A DNA stretch of 64,000 nt from Streptomyces sp. KMM 9044 (GCF_024701375.2 NZ_CP113910.1:186001-250000), one strand, 5' to 3'; shown: positions 1 to 8,615, counted from the first letter of the stretch. Numbers and translations: made by a program. Notes: a model not told the origin generated them from the sequence alone.

Positions 1-1982
1 GTACGGGCCAGTTGGTGGCAGCCTGCGCGCAGCTCGGCGTAGGCCAGGTACTCCAGGGCTCGCGGTTCCAGGGACGCGGCGCCCAGCGTGCGTGCCGCCG
101 CCAGGGCCCGTGCTCCGGCCCGGCGGGCGGCGGCGACGTCGCCGAGCATGAGGGCTGCTGCGGCCGACCGCAGCAGCCGTTCGGGCTCGGTGGCGGGACG
201 GCCCCGGTCCACCACGCGGGTCAGCGGGTCGGCAGCGAGGTCGAACCGCCCCAGCAGCACGGCGCGCATGCCGTCCCGGTGGTCGCGGAGCAGGGCGGGC
301 AGGGAAGCGGAGGGCCGCGCCGGGACGGTGCCGTGGCGGGCAGGGCCGCCCCGGGATGCCTCCCGTGCCGGCGTCTCCTGCGGACCCGTCGTGGTCGCAG
401 CCGCGGCACGGGGATCGAGCGCCCCCGCGACGGCGGGACAGGCGGAGGCGTCATCGTGGGTGAGAGCCCGGAGACAGGCCTGCCGGTCGCCGGCGGCCCA
501 GGCCGCGTCCGCCGCGCCGAGGACCGCCGCGTCGGCCTCCGCCGGGCTCGGGCCCGCCAGGATGCGGGCTGCGAGCAGGAAGGACTCGCGGGCGTCGTCG
601 ACCGGGCCGTCGGCCAGGAGCACTCTGCCCCGGAGCAGTTCGGCGCGGCCACGTACCGGTGCCGGTGCCGGCCGGCTTCCGGCGGCGTCGAGCAGGCGCA
701 GTGCCCCGCGCGGATACCCGGCGAGGAGAGCCTGTTGGGCGGCGGCTGTGTACCGCAGTGCCCGCTGCGCGTCGTCCGGCGTCAGTTCGGCGGCCCGCAC
801 CTGCGCCGTACGACGCAGGGAGGACGGTATGCCGGAGGTCAGGTCGGTGACCGCGCGCTCAAGTCGGGTGGCCAGGGCCGCGTCGGGGCCGAGGACGGTC
901 CATGAGAGGTGCAGCAGTGCGGGCACGCCATGCGGGTCGGGGTGCGCCGCGGCCAGCGCGCGGTGCGCGGCGCGGCGGCGTTCGGACGGCGCACCGGCGT
1001 ACACCGCCCTGCCGAGCAACGGGCTGCGGAACCGGAGCCGGCCCTCGGAGACCGTGACCAGCTCGGGCTCCTTCGGCGGCTCGGACGGTTCGGGCGGTCC
1101 GTCGTCCTCCCGGCCGCCGTAGCCGCTCGTCGCCCGCCGTACGAGTGCGGCCTCGGCATCCTCCTCCCCCGTGGCACGCATCGCCGCGGCGACGGCCAGC
1201 AACAGGCCAGCCCGATCGGGCTGTCGGCCGCTCAGGCATCCGCCCGCGACAGCGGTCAGCGTCACGGCGTCGGCCAGAGGGCGGGGCAACGCGTGGTCGC
1301 CTCGGAGCTGGGCCGGCGAGAGGCGGTGGGCCAGGGCCAGCAGCAGCGCGGGATTGCCCTGCGCCTCGGTCACCAACTCGTCGCGGACGACCGGGTCGAC
1401 CGCGCCGTCCGTCAGATCGTGCAGCAGACCCGCCGCGTCCCCGGGCGTGAGCGGGGCGAGCTCCAGTACCGGAAGCCCCTCCAGTTCCTTTCCCACGGGC
1501 TGGTGTCCGGGCACGCTGACGAGCAGACCCACCCGGTGGACGCCGTCCGCCGCGTGCACGCACGCCGCCGCCCGGCCCAGCGCCGCGCGCGAGGCGGTGT
1601 CCCACAGGTGCGCGTCGTCCACGCACACCAACAGGGGCGATCGGGCGGACGCCGCCCGCATGATGTCCAGGAGCACCTCCCCGCCCGCCGTGCCCTCGCC
1701 AAGGACGCGCCCGGCGTGACCGGCGGCGCGCAGCAGGGTGCGCAGACCACTGTGGGGCTGCGGAGACCAGGTCGGTTCGGTGCGGACGTGCCACACCGGT
1801 CCGGCGTGGAAGGAGCGTGCCGCGAACTCCAGGAAGGCCGTACGACCGCCGCCGGGTTCGCCGGTCACGACGCGGGCACCGCCGTCGGTGCGCAGTCCGT
1901 CCAGCAGCGCGGCGAGCGCCTGCCGGCGAGGTCCCGCGCGGTACCGGAGCGGAGCGGGTCCACGGATCGTCTGTCCGGTCAT
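1..1982 (-). CDS. LAL-type (large ATP-binding LuxR-family) transcriptional regulator, 3' end off the window
   Basis: The minus-strand frame is open from an ATG at 1982 to the window edge, about 660 residues. It starts with a P-loop ATPase: Walker A reads GEPGGGRT at about residues 39-46 and Walker B reads LLVCVDDAHLWD near residue 120. A long alpha-helical, Ala/Leu-rich region typical of the TPR-like middle of LAL regulators follows. The LuxR helix-turn-helix expected at the C-terminus would lie beyond position 1. LAL proteins are STAND-class activators that commonly sit in or near secondary-metabolite or sugar-use loci. The Walker A lysine is replaced by arginine, which may weaken ATP binding. 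In-frame GTG codons at 1988 and 2000 are alternative starts, and none of the three has a strong ribosome binding site. Family is seen in the sequence; target genes are unknown. Confidence 0.8.
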   Translation of the reverse strand, partial: MTGQTIRGPAPLRYRAGPRRQALAALLDGLRTDGGARVVTGEPGGGRTAFLEFAARSFHAGPVWHVRTEPTWSPQPHSGLRTLLRAAGHAGRVLGEGTAGGEVLLDIMRAASARSPLLVCVDDAHLWDTASRAALGRAAACVHAADGVHRVGLLVSVPGHQPVGKELEGLPVLELAPLTPGDAAGLLHDLTDGAVDPVVRDELVTEAQGNPALLLALAHRLSPAQLRGDHALPRPLADAVTLTAVAGGCLSGRQPDRAGLLLAVAAAMRATGEEDAEAALVRRATSGYGGREDDGPPEPSEPPKEPELVTVSEGRLRFRSPLLGRAVYAGAPSERRRAAHRALAAAHPDPHGVPALLHLSWTVLGPDAALATRLERAVTDLTSGIPSSLRRTAQVRAAELTPDDAQRALRYTAAAQQALLAGYPRGALRLLDAAGSRPAPAPVRGRAELLRGRVLLADGPVDDARESFLLAARILAGPSPAEADAAVLGAADAAWAAGDRQACLRALTHDDASACPAVAGALDPRAAAATTTGPQETPAREASRGGPARHGTVPARPSASLPALLRDHRDGMRAVLLGRFDLAADPLTRVVDRGRPATEPERLLRSAAAALMLGDVAAARRAGARALAAARTLGAASLEPRALEYLAYAELRAGCHQLAR

Positions 1983-2205
1983 TTCCACGACGTTACTCAC
2001 GCGTAAGAACTGGTGGAAGGTGTCCGTCCGGGTGCCGGAGGCAGCTCATCCGCCGTTCCACCAGCGGATTCTCGTGGCGTGTCCGGTGGACTTCGTGTGC
2101 CGCCGCCCAACTGGGAAGCCTCTCGGTGGTGCACGCGCACAACGCCGGTGGCGGCCCGCACCGTACGCGGGCCGCCACCGGAGCCTGCCGGTGTCCGACG
2201 GGACG

Positions 2206-3144
2206 TCAGGAGGTGTGCGGACAGTTGCCCCGCGCCTCCTCGATCGTGAGACTCCGCTGCGGCAGCGGGCACAGGAACTGCTCATAGCGGGTGTCGTTGT
2301 CGATGAACCGCTTCAGCCACGAAATGCTGTACTTCGCGATCGTCGTGTTGCTGGAGGTGGGCGTGGAGTGGGAGGCGTTGTTCAGCTCCAGGTAGGCCCG
2401 GTCGAGGGAGGACGGCAGGCCGGTGTAGAGCGGTTCGGCATGGCTGGAGACCGGGGCGACCGTGTCACCGTCGGCCCCGAAGATCAGGGTGGGGGTCCTG
2501 ACCTCGGGCCATGTCTTGTCGAGGTTCCAGGGCGTCAGCGGAATCGACGCCTGGAGCGAGGGCCGGTCCTTCGTGGCCTCGAGGCTGCCGCCCCCGCCCA
2601 TCGAGTGGCCCATGACGCCGAGGCGGCTGCTGTCGACACGGCTGCGGACCGAGCTGCGTCCGGTCAGGTAGTCGAGCGCGGCGAGCAGCTGGTCGCCGCG
2701 GGAGGCGGGCTGGTCGAGGGTGGTGTTCGTGTCGATGGTGAACACGACGAACCCCTGGGAGGCCAGGCGGGGGCCCAGCCAGGCGATGGAGGACTTGTAG
2801 GCGGTGAAGCCGGGCGAGACGGCGATCGCGCCGAACGTGCCGTCGGCGGTGCTGCTCGGGTAGTAGACGGTGCCCCCGCCGAAGCCGGTGACGGAGAGCG
2901 AGGAGACCGAGGTCTCGGAGACGGCGTACGGGCCGCGCGACGCCTCGATGCTGGACTCGGTCGGCGCCGGACCGCGCTCGTAGGGGTTGTCCGCGGCGTG
3001 TGCGCCGGGACCGGTGAGGGTGCTCAGGCCGACGACGGCCGCGACGGCCGCGGCCAGTCCGGCGAACCGTCCGGTCCTGCCGCGCCGGGTCCGGGAGGGG
3101 CGTGCGGTCGGGCCTGCGGTGCCGGTGTGGGGGTGCTGCTGCAC
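2206..3144 (-). CDS. Secreted polyester hydrolase (cutinase / PET-hydrolase-like, dienelactone-hydrolase fold)
   Basis: This 312-residue alpha/beta hydrolase resembles the Streptomyces exfoliatus lipase and Thermobifida cutinases that hydrolyse polyesters and short-chain triglycerides outside the cell. An N-terminal signal (Arg-rich n-region, hydrophobic 27-42, AHA-AD cleavage near 50) leads into the mature enzyme. The nucleophile motif GHSMGGG places Ser181; Asp227 (GADGDTVAP) and His259 (NNASHSTP) complete the triad; PGFTAY (111-116) and TPW (204-206) form the aromatic substrate clamp. Two C-terminal cysteines (292, 308) probably form the conserved disulfide. The GTG at 3144 is chosen because AGAGAGGA lies upstream and the signal peptide follows; an upstream ATG at 3456 would add about 104 low-complexity residues. 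Ser260 follows the catalytic His, as in IsPETase, whereas Thermobifida enzymes have Phe. Confidence 0.9.
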   Translation of the reverse strand: MQQHPHTGTAGPTARPSRTRRGRTGRFAGLAAAVAAVVGLSTLTGPGAHAADNPYERGPAPTESSIEASRGPYAVSETSVSSLSVTGFGGGTVYYPSSTADGTFGAIAVSPGFTAYKSSIAWLGPRLASQGFVVFTIDTNTTLDQPASRGDQLLAALDYLTGRSSVRSRVDSSRLGVMGHSMGGGGSLEATKDRPSLQASIPLTPWNLDKTWPEVRTPTLIFGADGDTVAPVSSHAEPLYTGLPSSLDRAYLELNNASHSTPTSSNTTIAKYSISWLKRFIDNDTRYEQFLCPLPQRSLTIEEARGNCPHTS

Positions 3145-3181
3145 GGCGGGTGGTCCTCTCTGTCGCGGCGGTCCGCCCGGT

Positions 3182-3227
3182 GGCCGGTGCACGGGAGTAC
3201 GGCGTGGGAAGTGACCGTGCACCGGCC
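3182..3227. promoter_or_regulatory. 13-bp inverted repeat upstream of the polyesterase gene (candidate operator)
   Basis: The arms GGCCGGTGCACGG (3182-3194) and CCGTGCACCGGCC (3215-3227) are perfect inverted repeats separated by 20 bp. They lie 38-83 bp upstream of the GTG start of the polyesterase, where an operator or transcript-start region would be expected. No regulator family is recognised from the motif, so a regulatory role is inferred from position only. Confidence 0.3.
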
Positions 3228-3553
3228 GTGGGCGCCGCCGAGGGACTGGGGGTTGCCACTGTCGGAGAGGAGGGCGCCCGCGCGGACCGGCAATCTCACC
3301 GGTCTCATCGGCCCGCCGGGCGAGCGGCAGGGCAGCGGTGACCGACCGGGGGTCCTCGGTGTCCGGCACCGTAGGCGCCGGCAGGGCCGGGGTGGACGAG
3401 GAGACGCGGTCACCCGCGGAGTCGGCGCCGGCGGTGGCCGCCGTACGGAAACGCACCCGCCCCGCACATCACCCGCATGGCCCTCCCCGGACGCCACATC
3501 GGCCCGCGCCGTGCTCGTATGGAAGCGGCCTGCCTACCCGGAGGGAGCTGGGA
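3228..3553. other. Intergenic region between divergent genes, no gene seen
   Basis: Apart from the inverted repeat next to it, no reading frame with a ribosome binding site or recognisable protein similarity was found here on either strand. It presumably holds the promoters of the divergent polyesterase and small Cys-rich protein genes. Confidence 0.5.
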
Positions 3554-3736
3554 ATGCACGAGATGTGGTGCGGTGCGGACACTTCGGGGGAGCCTGTGTG
3601 GCATGTTCTGACCGTCGACAGAACGACCACGCTGTGCGGGGTCGAGAAGGAGGACGAGCCCCGTCGCCGGGACACGACGGACCGCCACTGCTTCCCCTGC
3701 ATGGAGTCGTTCCAGGAGGTCGTGGAAGCCCGCTGA
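3554..3736 (+). CDS. Small Cys/His-containing conserved hypothetical protein
   Basis: A 60-residue protein begins at ATG 3554 behind GGGAGCTGGGA. It contains WCG near the N-terminus, LCG in the middle and HCFPC near the C-terminus. The arrangement of Cys and His (about four Cys and two His) suggests a metal-binding or redox-active small domain, but no family is named with confidence. The longer frame from 3338 lacks protein-like composition upstream. It converges on the TPR gene, with a tandem-repeat tract between the stop codons. Confidence 0.6.
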   Translation: MHEMWCGADTSGEPVWHVLTVDRTTTLCGVEKEDEPRRRDTTDRHCFPCMESFQEVVEAR

Positions 3737-3750
3737 GGACCCCGGCACGC

Positions 3751-3931
3751 CGTTCGCCCCGTTCGCCCCGTTCGCCCCGGACGCCCCGGCGCCGGGGCGC
3801 CGGGGCGCCGGGGCGCCGGGGCGCCGGGGCGTCCGGGGCGTCCGGGGCGTCCGGGGCGTCCGGGGCGTCCGGGGCGTCCGGGGTCTTCGGGGCGTCCGGG
3901 GTCTTCGGGGTCTTCGGGGTCTTCGGGCTCA
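3751..3931. repeat. GC-rich minisatellite between convergent genes
   Basis: About 180 bp consist of runs of short G/C-rich units: three copies of CGTTCGCCC, several of GGCGCCGGG, about seven of GTCCGGGGC and about five of GTCTTCGGG. Neighbouring units differ by single substitutions, as expected for replication-slippage expansion. The tract runs up to the stop codon of the TPR gene and could act as a structured bidirectional termination region. Confidence 0.8.
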
Positions 3932-5641
3932 GGCGCAGTGGCAACCGTCCCCGGTGGCGCCCGCGTCCGCGCCGGAGGCCGCCGGCCGGGTGTCCAGCCG
4001 GCAGAAGCAGGACGCTTCGATCGGCACGTCCGCCAACGCGGCCGCGGCCTTCAGCTGCTGGGCCACGATCGCGGCCTCCCCCGTCCTGCCGGTGCGCGTC
4101 AGACACTCGTGGAACCCGTGCAACGCCCAGACGTTCCCCGGGTGTTGCAGTGGCCGGGGCAGGGTGGGATCGAGGCCGAGGTCGGCCCGGTAGACCACCT
4201 CCGCCTCGTCCACGCGACCCTGTTCCAGCAGCAGGGCCCCGTACGCGTGCCGGGTGGGCTGCATCCAGCCCCAGGGCTCGTCGTAGGGGAGGTTGTCGTC
4301 CAGCTCGATGGACCGCTCCAGTGCGGCGAACGCCTCGTCGTGATCGCCCTTGCGGTAGGCGAGTTCGCCGTCCAGCATCGCGGCGGCGATGGCGAGGATG
4401 TCCTGGCAGGTGTTGTTGAACAGCATCCGCGTGTCCGGCACCCGGTCCACCGCGGCGCGAAAGCTCTCCCGCTCCGCCTCGGCCCGGTCGGTCTCGCCGG
4501 TCGCCGAGAGGGCGACGCCACGGGCGTAGTGGAGCATCGCCGTGGTCACGCGGTACAGCGTCGGGTCGACGGGGAACGGCAGCGCCAGGATGTCGTCCCA
4601 GCGGCCGAAGCGGATGAGGACGTGGAAACGCATCGCCATGAAGCCCTCGAGCCAGTCGGCCATCGGCGGGCTCTGCACCCTGAGCAGTTCCTCGGGGACG
4701 GCGGCTTCGAGCTGCGCGGTGGCGTCCAGGGCCACCTCCGAGAGGCCCGCGAACAAGGCGCCGTAGATCCTGAAGTGGTGGTTGTGGGCGCGGTAGAGGG
4801 TGTAGAAGTTCATGGCGCCGGACCGCGCGAGGTACTTCTCGTCGGCGGCGATCGCGAGGGTGTTGTCGGACACGACGCGTCGGTAGTCGCCGCACAGCAC
4901 CTCGAGGTGCGAGGGCATGTGGCGCAGGTGCCCGGCGTCCGGCACGGCGCCGCGCAGCCGGTCGGCGACCATGAGGGCCGCTTCCGGAGTGGGGGACATC
5001 TCCATCAGGTGGATGTACAGGTGCAGGATGCCGGGATGCCGGGCGCCGCTGTCACCGGCGAGCGCCCGGTCGAGTACGGCCTTGGCCTCCAGGGTGCGGG
5101 CACCCGCGGCGGGGCGGCCGGTCCTCAGGTCCCACAGCTGCCAGGGGGTGAGGTTCATCAGGGCGTCCGCGCAGAGCACGGCGACGTCCGGGTCGTCGGG
5201 GGCGCTCTCGTACACCGCGAGCATGCGGTCCGCGTAGGGCTCGTTCCACACCGAGCAGTCCTCGACTGCCCTCTCCTGGGGGTAGCGGGCGCGCAGGGCT
5301 CCGATGAGGGCCCGTTCCACGGGCGTGGCTCCCGCGGCCCTCTCGTGCGCCGATTCGACAGCGGTATGGGTGCGTTCGACGCTGCGGACGAGGTCGTCGC
5401 TGTCGAAGGCCTCCCAGGGCTTGTTGTAGTTCGGGCCGAGGGCGTAGGCGATGCCCCAATAAGCCATGGCACAGTCGGGGTCGGCCGCGGCCGCCCTCCC
5501 GAAGCAGGCGACCGCTTCCTCGTGGTTGAACGCGTAGGTCCACAACAGTCCACGGTCGAACCAGAGTTGAGCCTTGGCCACGGCAGTCGTCACGGGGCGG
5601 CGATAGCTGCCCAGGTCGTAGTAGTCGTCCATGGCGTCCAT
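3929..5641 (-). CDS. Tetratricopeptide-repeat protein (570 aa)
   Basis: This soluble protein is made of helix-turn-helix TPR-like repeats from end to end. Recognisable units include WTYAFNHEEAVACFGRAAAA at about residues 35-54 and several A/L-rich pairs further on. It matches a family of bacterial TPR proteins of unknown function that carry conserved YWGIAYALGPNYN and GHLRHMPSHLEV motifs, both present. The ATG at 5641 is chosen because GGGAGG lies 8 bases upstream; the frame is open to 5749 but that extension is not protein-like. The C-terminus has two Cys-containing motifs (CFCRLD and a terminal CHCA), possibly metal binding. The gene is transcribed away from the DUF574 methyltransferase. 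Function is unknown. Confidence 0.8.
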   Translation of the reverse strand: MDAMDDYYDLGSYRRPVTTAVAKAQLWFDRGLLWTYAFNHEEAVACFGRAAAADPDCAMAYWGIAYALGPNYNKPWEAFDSDDLVRSVERTHTAVESAHERAAGATPVERALIGALRARYPQERAVEDCSVWNEPYADRMLAVYESAPDDPDVAVLCADALMNLTPWQLWDLRTGRPAAGARTLEAKAVLDRALAGDSGARHPGILHLYIHLMEMSPTPEAALMVADRLRGAVPDAGHLRHMPSHLEVLCGDYRRVVSDNTLAIAADEKYLARSGAMNFYTLYRAHNHHFRIYGALFAGLSEVALDATAQLEAAVPEELLRVQSPPMADWLEGFMAMRFHVLIRFGRWDDILALPFPVDPTLYRVTTAMLHYARGVALSATGETDRAEAERESFRAAVDRVPDTRMLFNNTCQDILAIAAAMLDGELAYRKGDHDEAFAALERSIELDDNLPYDEPWGWMQPTRHAYGALLLEQGRVDEAEVVYRADLGLDPTLPRPLQHPGNVWALHGFHECLTRTGRTGEAAIVAQQLKAAAALADVPIEASCFCRLDTRPAASGADAGATGDGCHCA

Positions 5642-5912
5642 GACTGCCTCCCGGGAAAACGACTGAATCGGCCGGCCTGCCTCGCCCGCCGCACGCGCCG
5701 ACGGGGATGAAAGAGACGATACCGGCACATCAATGCCGATACAGATCATCGCTCAGTGCGGTCACCCGGTGACAACCGGTGCCGACAACGATGGCCCCGT
5801 CATTCCCGCGGGGCCTTGTGCACCGATGCGCTGGCCCCACACGCGCAGCGCCACCTAGGATGTATTTCCTTTCCAGCCAGCCCAGTTGGCGCGGCACTCC
5901 GCAGGGGGAACG

Positions 5913-6734
5913 ATGCACACCGGCAATCAGCTGTCCACCGAGATCGACGCAACCGTGCCGACAGCCGCACGCATGTACGACTACTACCTGGGCGGCAAGG
6001 ACAACTACGCGGCCGACCGCGCCGCCGTGGAAGAGCTCGACAAGGTGGTACCCAGCACGCGCCGCCTGGCTCTGAACAACCGGCGCTTCCTCCAGCGGGC
6101 GGTCCGGGTCCTCACGCAGGAGTACGGGATCCGGCAGTACCTCGACCACGGCTCCGGCCTGCCCACCCGGGACAACGTCCACCAGGTCGCCCAGCGCATC
6201 GACCCGACCACCCACGTGGTCTACGTCGACAACGACCCGATGGTGCTGGTGCACGGACGCGCACTGCTGGAGCAGGACGAGCGCACGGTGGTCATCCAGG
6301 CCGACATGCGGGAGACCGGATCGATCTTCGACCACGCCGAGACGCAGCGCCTGATCGACTTCTCGCAGCCGGCCTGCGTGCTGTTCAACTCCGTGTTCCA
6401 CTGCATCCCGGACAGCGACACCGACGGCCCGGTCGCCGTGGCCCGCCGGGTCCGGGAACGGCTCGCGCCGGGCAGCTTCCTGGTGATGTGCCAGCTGGTC
6501 AGCGAGGACCCCGAAGTCCGCAGATCCGTCACGGAGTTCATGGACCAGGCGACCCAGGGGAACTGGGGCCGGGTGCGTACGGAGCGCGACGTCGCGTCGT
6601 ACTTCGAGGGTCTGGAGGTCCTGGAGCCGGGCCTGGTGGAGGTGTCCACCTGGCGTCCGGACACCGAAGTGGCGCCCCGTCAGCTCACCCAGGAGTGGAT
6701 CGAGTTCGGCGGCGTGGGCCGGATCCCGCTGTAG
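5913..6734 (+). CDS. S-adenosylmethionine-dependent methyltransferase, DUF574 family
   Basis: The 273-residue protein carries the family hallmarks ARMYDYYLGGKDNY near the N-terminus, DHGSGLPTRDNVHQVAQ (SAM-site region), VYVDNDPMVL and RLIDFSQPACVLF. DUF574 proteins (PF04672) are abundant in actinomycetes, adopt the class I methyltransferase fold and mostly lack assigned substrates. The start at 5913 is supported by AGGGGGAA just upstream; an in-frame start at 5886 is less likely. It stands alone, divergent from the TPR gene, so no substrate can be inferred from neighbours. Confidence 0.9.
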   Translation: MHTGNQLSTEIDATVPTAARMYDYYLGGKDNYAADRAAVEELDKVVPSTRRLALNNRRFLQRAVRVLTQEYGIRQYLDHGSGLPTRDNVHQVAQRIDPTTHVVYVDNDPMVLVHGRALLEQDERTVVIQADMRETGSIFDHAETQRLIDFSQPACVLFNSVFHCIPDSDTDGPVAVARRVRERLAPGSFLVMCQLVSEDPEVRRSVTEFMDQATQGNWGRVRTERDVASYFEGLEVLEPGLVEVSTWRPDTEVAPRQLTQEWIEFGGVGRIPL

Positions 6735-6751
6735 GTTCCCGCGGGCGTATG

Positions 6752-6801
6752 CCCCTTCCGCGCGGCCCCGCCGAATCCCCTTCCGCGCGGCCCCGCCGAA
6801 T
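6752..6801. repeat. 25-bp perfect tandem duplication
   Basis: The unit running from CCCCTTCC to CCGAAT occurs twice head to tail, at 6752-6776 and 6777-6801, just downstream of the methyltransferase stop codon. With only two copies and no spacer it is a slippage duplication, not a CRISPR. Confidence 0.85.
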
Positions 6802-6875
6802 CCCCTTGTGCGACCCCGGTGATCCGGAGCGGGCAGGGGGCGTTCGCGTCGCGTTCCGGCTCGAGGTGCCGGGTG

Positions 6876-7808
6876 TTACGAACCGGACTGCGGCTCCGGG
6901 TAGCGGTCCCGCATGGTGGCACGCAGCAGGTCAAGGGATTCGCGGGGGCGCAGGGACTCGTCGGCGAGGCGGTCCAGCGCGATCCGGTACTCCTCCGTCT
7001 CGTCGAGGTCCTCGAGGAAGTTGGCGCTCTTGATGTGTTCCAGATAGACCACGTCGGGAAGATCGAGACCGCCGAAGCGCAGATACGTCACCGGGATGGC
7101 GGGAGCCGACGCGTTCGTCACGCCCAGCGGCACGATCTGCACGGTGACATTGGGGCGCTCGGCCATCCGCACCAGGTGGGCGAGTTGTTCCCGCATCACC
7201 TCGGCACTGCCCAGCACACGCAGCAGAATCGACTCGTCGATGACCGCCCACAGCTGCGGGGCACCCTCGCGCATCAGCAACTCGGCCCGCCGCATTCGGA
7301 GTTCGACACGACGCTGCACCTCGCTCACCGGCGCGTTGGGCAGGCCGCGCTTCACCACCGCTCGGGTGTAGGCGGCGGTCTGCAGCAGACCGGGGACGTA
7401 CTGGATCTCAAAGGTGCGGATGGTGGCGGCGGCCTCCTGCAACCCGACCAGCCGGTCGAACCACTCGGGCATCAGCCGCTTGTCGTACCGCTGCCACCAG
7501 CCCGGCTCACCGGCCCGCCGGAGCAGTTTGACCAGGACGGAGACCGCGTAGTCGTCAGTGCCGTACAGCTCCAGCAGGGCCCGGACGTCGCTCTCCGTCG
7601 GTGGGCGGCGGCCCTTGCCGGACTCGATGCGGGACAGCTTCGCCGCACTGAAGCCGACGGAGCGCGCGGCCTGGTCCTGGGCCAGCCCGGCGTCCTCACG
7701 GAAGCCGGCCAACTGCACACCCACCAGCATCTTCAGCAGGGTCGGAGCCGGTTCGGGCCGGTCCAGATAGGGCTCCAGGCGGGAGATACGATGCGACGCG
7801 GCGGACAT
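6876..7808 (-). CDS. XRE-family regulator with DUF5753 domain
   Basis: This 310-residue protein has an N-terminal helix-turn-helix (about residues 20-75, containing AGLAQDQAARSVGFS and SRIESGK) followed by a DUF5753 domain (about 105-290, with YVPGLLQTAAYTRAV and the downstream ERPNVTVQIVPL block). In Streptomyces these proteins are encoded next to a DUF397 protein and act with it as a regulator pair, as in the WhiJ-like and AbaA systems. The start at 7808 follows GGGAGTCAGG; the track-length extension to 7922 is not needed. The DUF397 partner lies 171 bp upstream on the same strand, which fits a shared or linked transcript. Confidence 0.93.
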   Translation of the reverse strand: MSAASHRISRLEPYLDRPEPAPTLLKMLVGVQLAGFREDAGLAQDQAARSVGFSAAKLSRIESGKGRRPPTESDVRALLELYGTDDYAVSVLVKLLRRAGEPGWWQRYDKRLMPEWFDRLVGLQEAAATIRTFEIQYVPGLLQTAAYTRAVVKRGLPNAPVSEVQRRVELRMRRAELLMREGAPQLWAVIDESILLRVLGSAEVMREQLAHLVRMAERPNVTVQIVPLGVTNASAPAIPVTYLRFGGLDLPDVVYLEHIKSANFLEDLDETEEYRIALDRLADESLRPRESLDLLRATMRDRYPEPQSGS

Positions 7809-7979
7809 CCTGACTCCCAGCAGGCCGGCACAAGGGCGGTTTACACTATCGCACCTCGCTGTGCCGCAGCGCATGCGTCTCGCGGAAGCCTTACGCGAGT
7901 GGCCAGTTGAACTCCACTTCACCGCTCCGGCAGGACGGGCGGCGCGGACCGGGCCGCCCCACCGGGCCGGCCGACCGCA

Positions 7980-8210
7980 TCAGACCAGATGGTCGAACTC
8001 GCCGTCCTTCACCCCGGCCAGGAACGCCGCCAGTTCCGCCGGCGTGTAGACCAGCGCGGGCCCGTCGGGGTCGCGGGAGTTGCGCATCGCCACATCCCCG
8101 CCGTCCAGCGGGGCCACCTCGACGCAGTTGCCCTCGGCGTTGCTGCGCCGGCTCTTGGTCCAGCAGGCGTCCAAGGAACTCGCCCGCACCCCGTTCCGCA
8201 CTCCTGGCAC
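7980..8210 (-). CDS. DUF397 domain protein, partner of the DUF5753 regulator
   Basis: A 76-residue protein starts with GTG at 8210, directly behind AAGGAGG with a 4-base gap. It shows the DUF397 pattern W-T-K-S-x-R-S then EGNCVEVA then VAMRNSRDPDGPAL then a C-terminal helix ending near KDGEFDHLV. Small DUF397 proteins pair with DUF5753-type XRE regulators in actinomycetes, sometimes described as toxin-antitoxin-like or developmental modules. Here it precedes its partner on the same strand. The family call is from visible motifs; the process it controls is unknown. Confidence 0.9.
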   Translation of the reverse strand: MPGVRNGVRASSLDACWTKSRRSNAEGNCVEVAPLDGGDVAMRNSRDPDGPALVYTPAELAAFLAGVKDGEFDHLV

Positions 8211-8347
8211 CGAAGCCTCCTTGCTGTTCCTGTGCGCTGCCGGGCGGTGCCCGGCCGTTCGCCGGGACGGGCCGAGCCGGATCGCACTCGGTCCACCCCG
8301 GCCCGTTCCTGTCCACCCCAAAAAACTTCACGCAATTTCTCATGCAA

Positions 8348-8377
8348 TTGCACGCGAGCGTTCTCGGTGTGGATAAT
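8348..8377 (+). promoter_or_regulatory. Sigma-70-like promoter
   Basis: TTGCAC (8348-8353) and GATAAT (8372-8377) are separated by 18 bp inside an unusually A/T-rich stretch. The promoter points rightward toward the small ORF at 8438 and the gene at 8616. Both hexamers are close to consensus for vegetative HrdB-type promoters. Confidence 0.5.
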
Positions 8378-8437
8378 AGCTGGGGCGTCAACCCCCTTTT
8401 TTGGCGCCTTGTCCTGACGCCGCATCGAGGAGATGGC

Positions 8438-8572
8438 ATGCCCTCACCTGCGCACCAAGTGATCCGGTCGACCGCCGGAGCCGATGCCCCGTCCGAGGCG
8501 TGGGGCCGGCCCCCGGCACCTCCGGCGCACAGGACGGTCCGGGCCCGGCTGTCGGCCCGGCCGCCCGCCTGA
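8438..8572 (+). CDS. Possible small protein or leader ORF (44 aa)
   Basis: A short frame begins at ATG 8438 six bases after GAGGAG and ends 43 bp before the next gene start. It begins MPSPAHQVIRSTAGADAPSE and becomes Pro/Arg/Ala-rich. It sits about 55 bp downstream of a good promoter match, so it is likely transcribed. No homologous family is recognised and the composition could also arise by chance in high-GC DNA. Confidence 0.3.
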   Translation: MPSPAHQVIRSTAGADAPSEAWGRPPAPPAHRTVRARLSARPPA

Positions 8573-8615
8573 CCGTCCCCCCATCCGACACGACCGCCGC
8601 GAAAGGCCCCACGCG

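Noticed and set aside
1738..4419. An 893-residue plus-strand open frame
   Set aside because: It runs across the polyesterase, a repeat tract and the TPR gene on the opposite strand and has low-complexity composition throughout.
5913..6734. DUF574 methyltransferase considered as the graspetide O-methyltransferase
   Set aside because: It lies more than 20 kb from tgmAB and belongs to a different family from the isoaspartyl-type methyltransferases of such loci.
6752..6801. Short tandem repeat considered as a CRISPR remnant
   Set aside because: Only two copies, no spacer, and no cas genes in the window.
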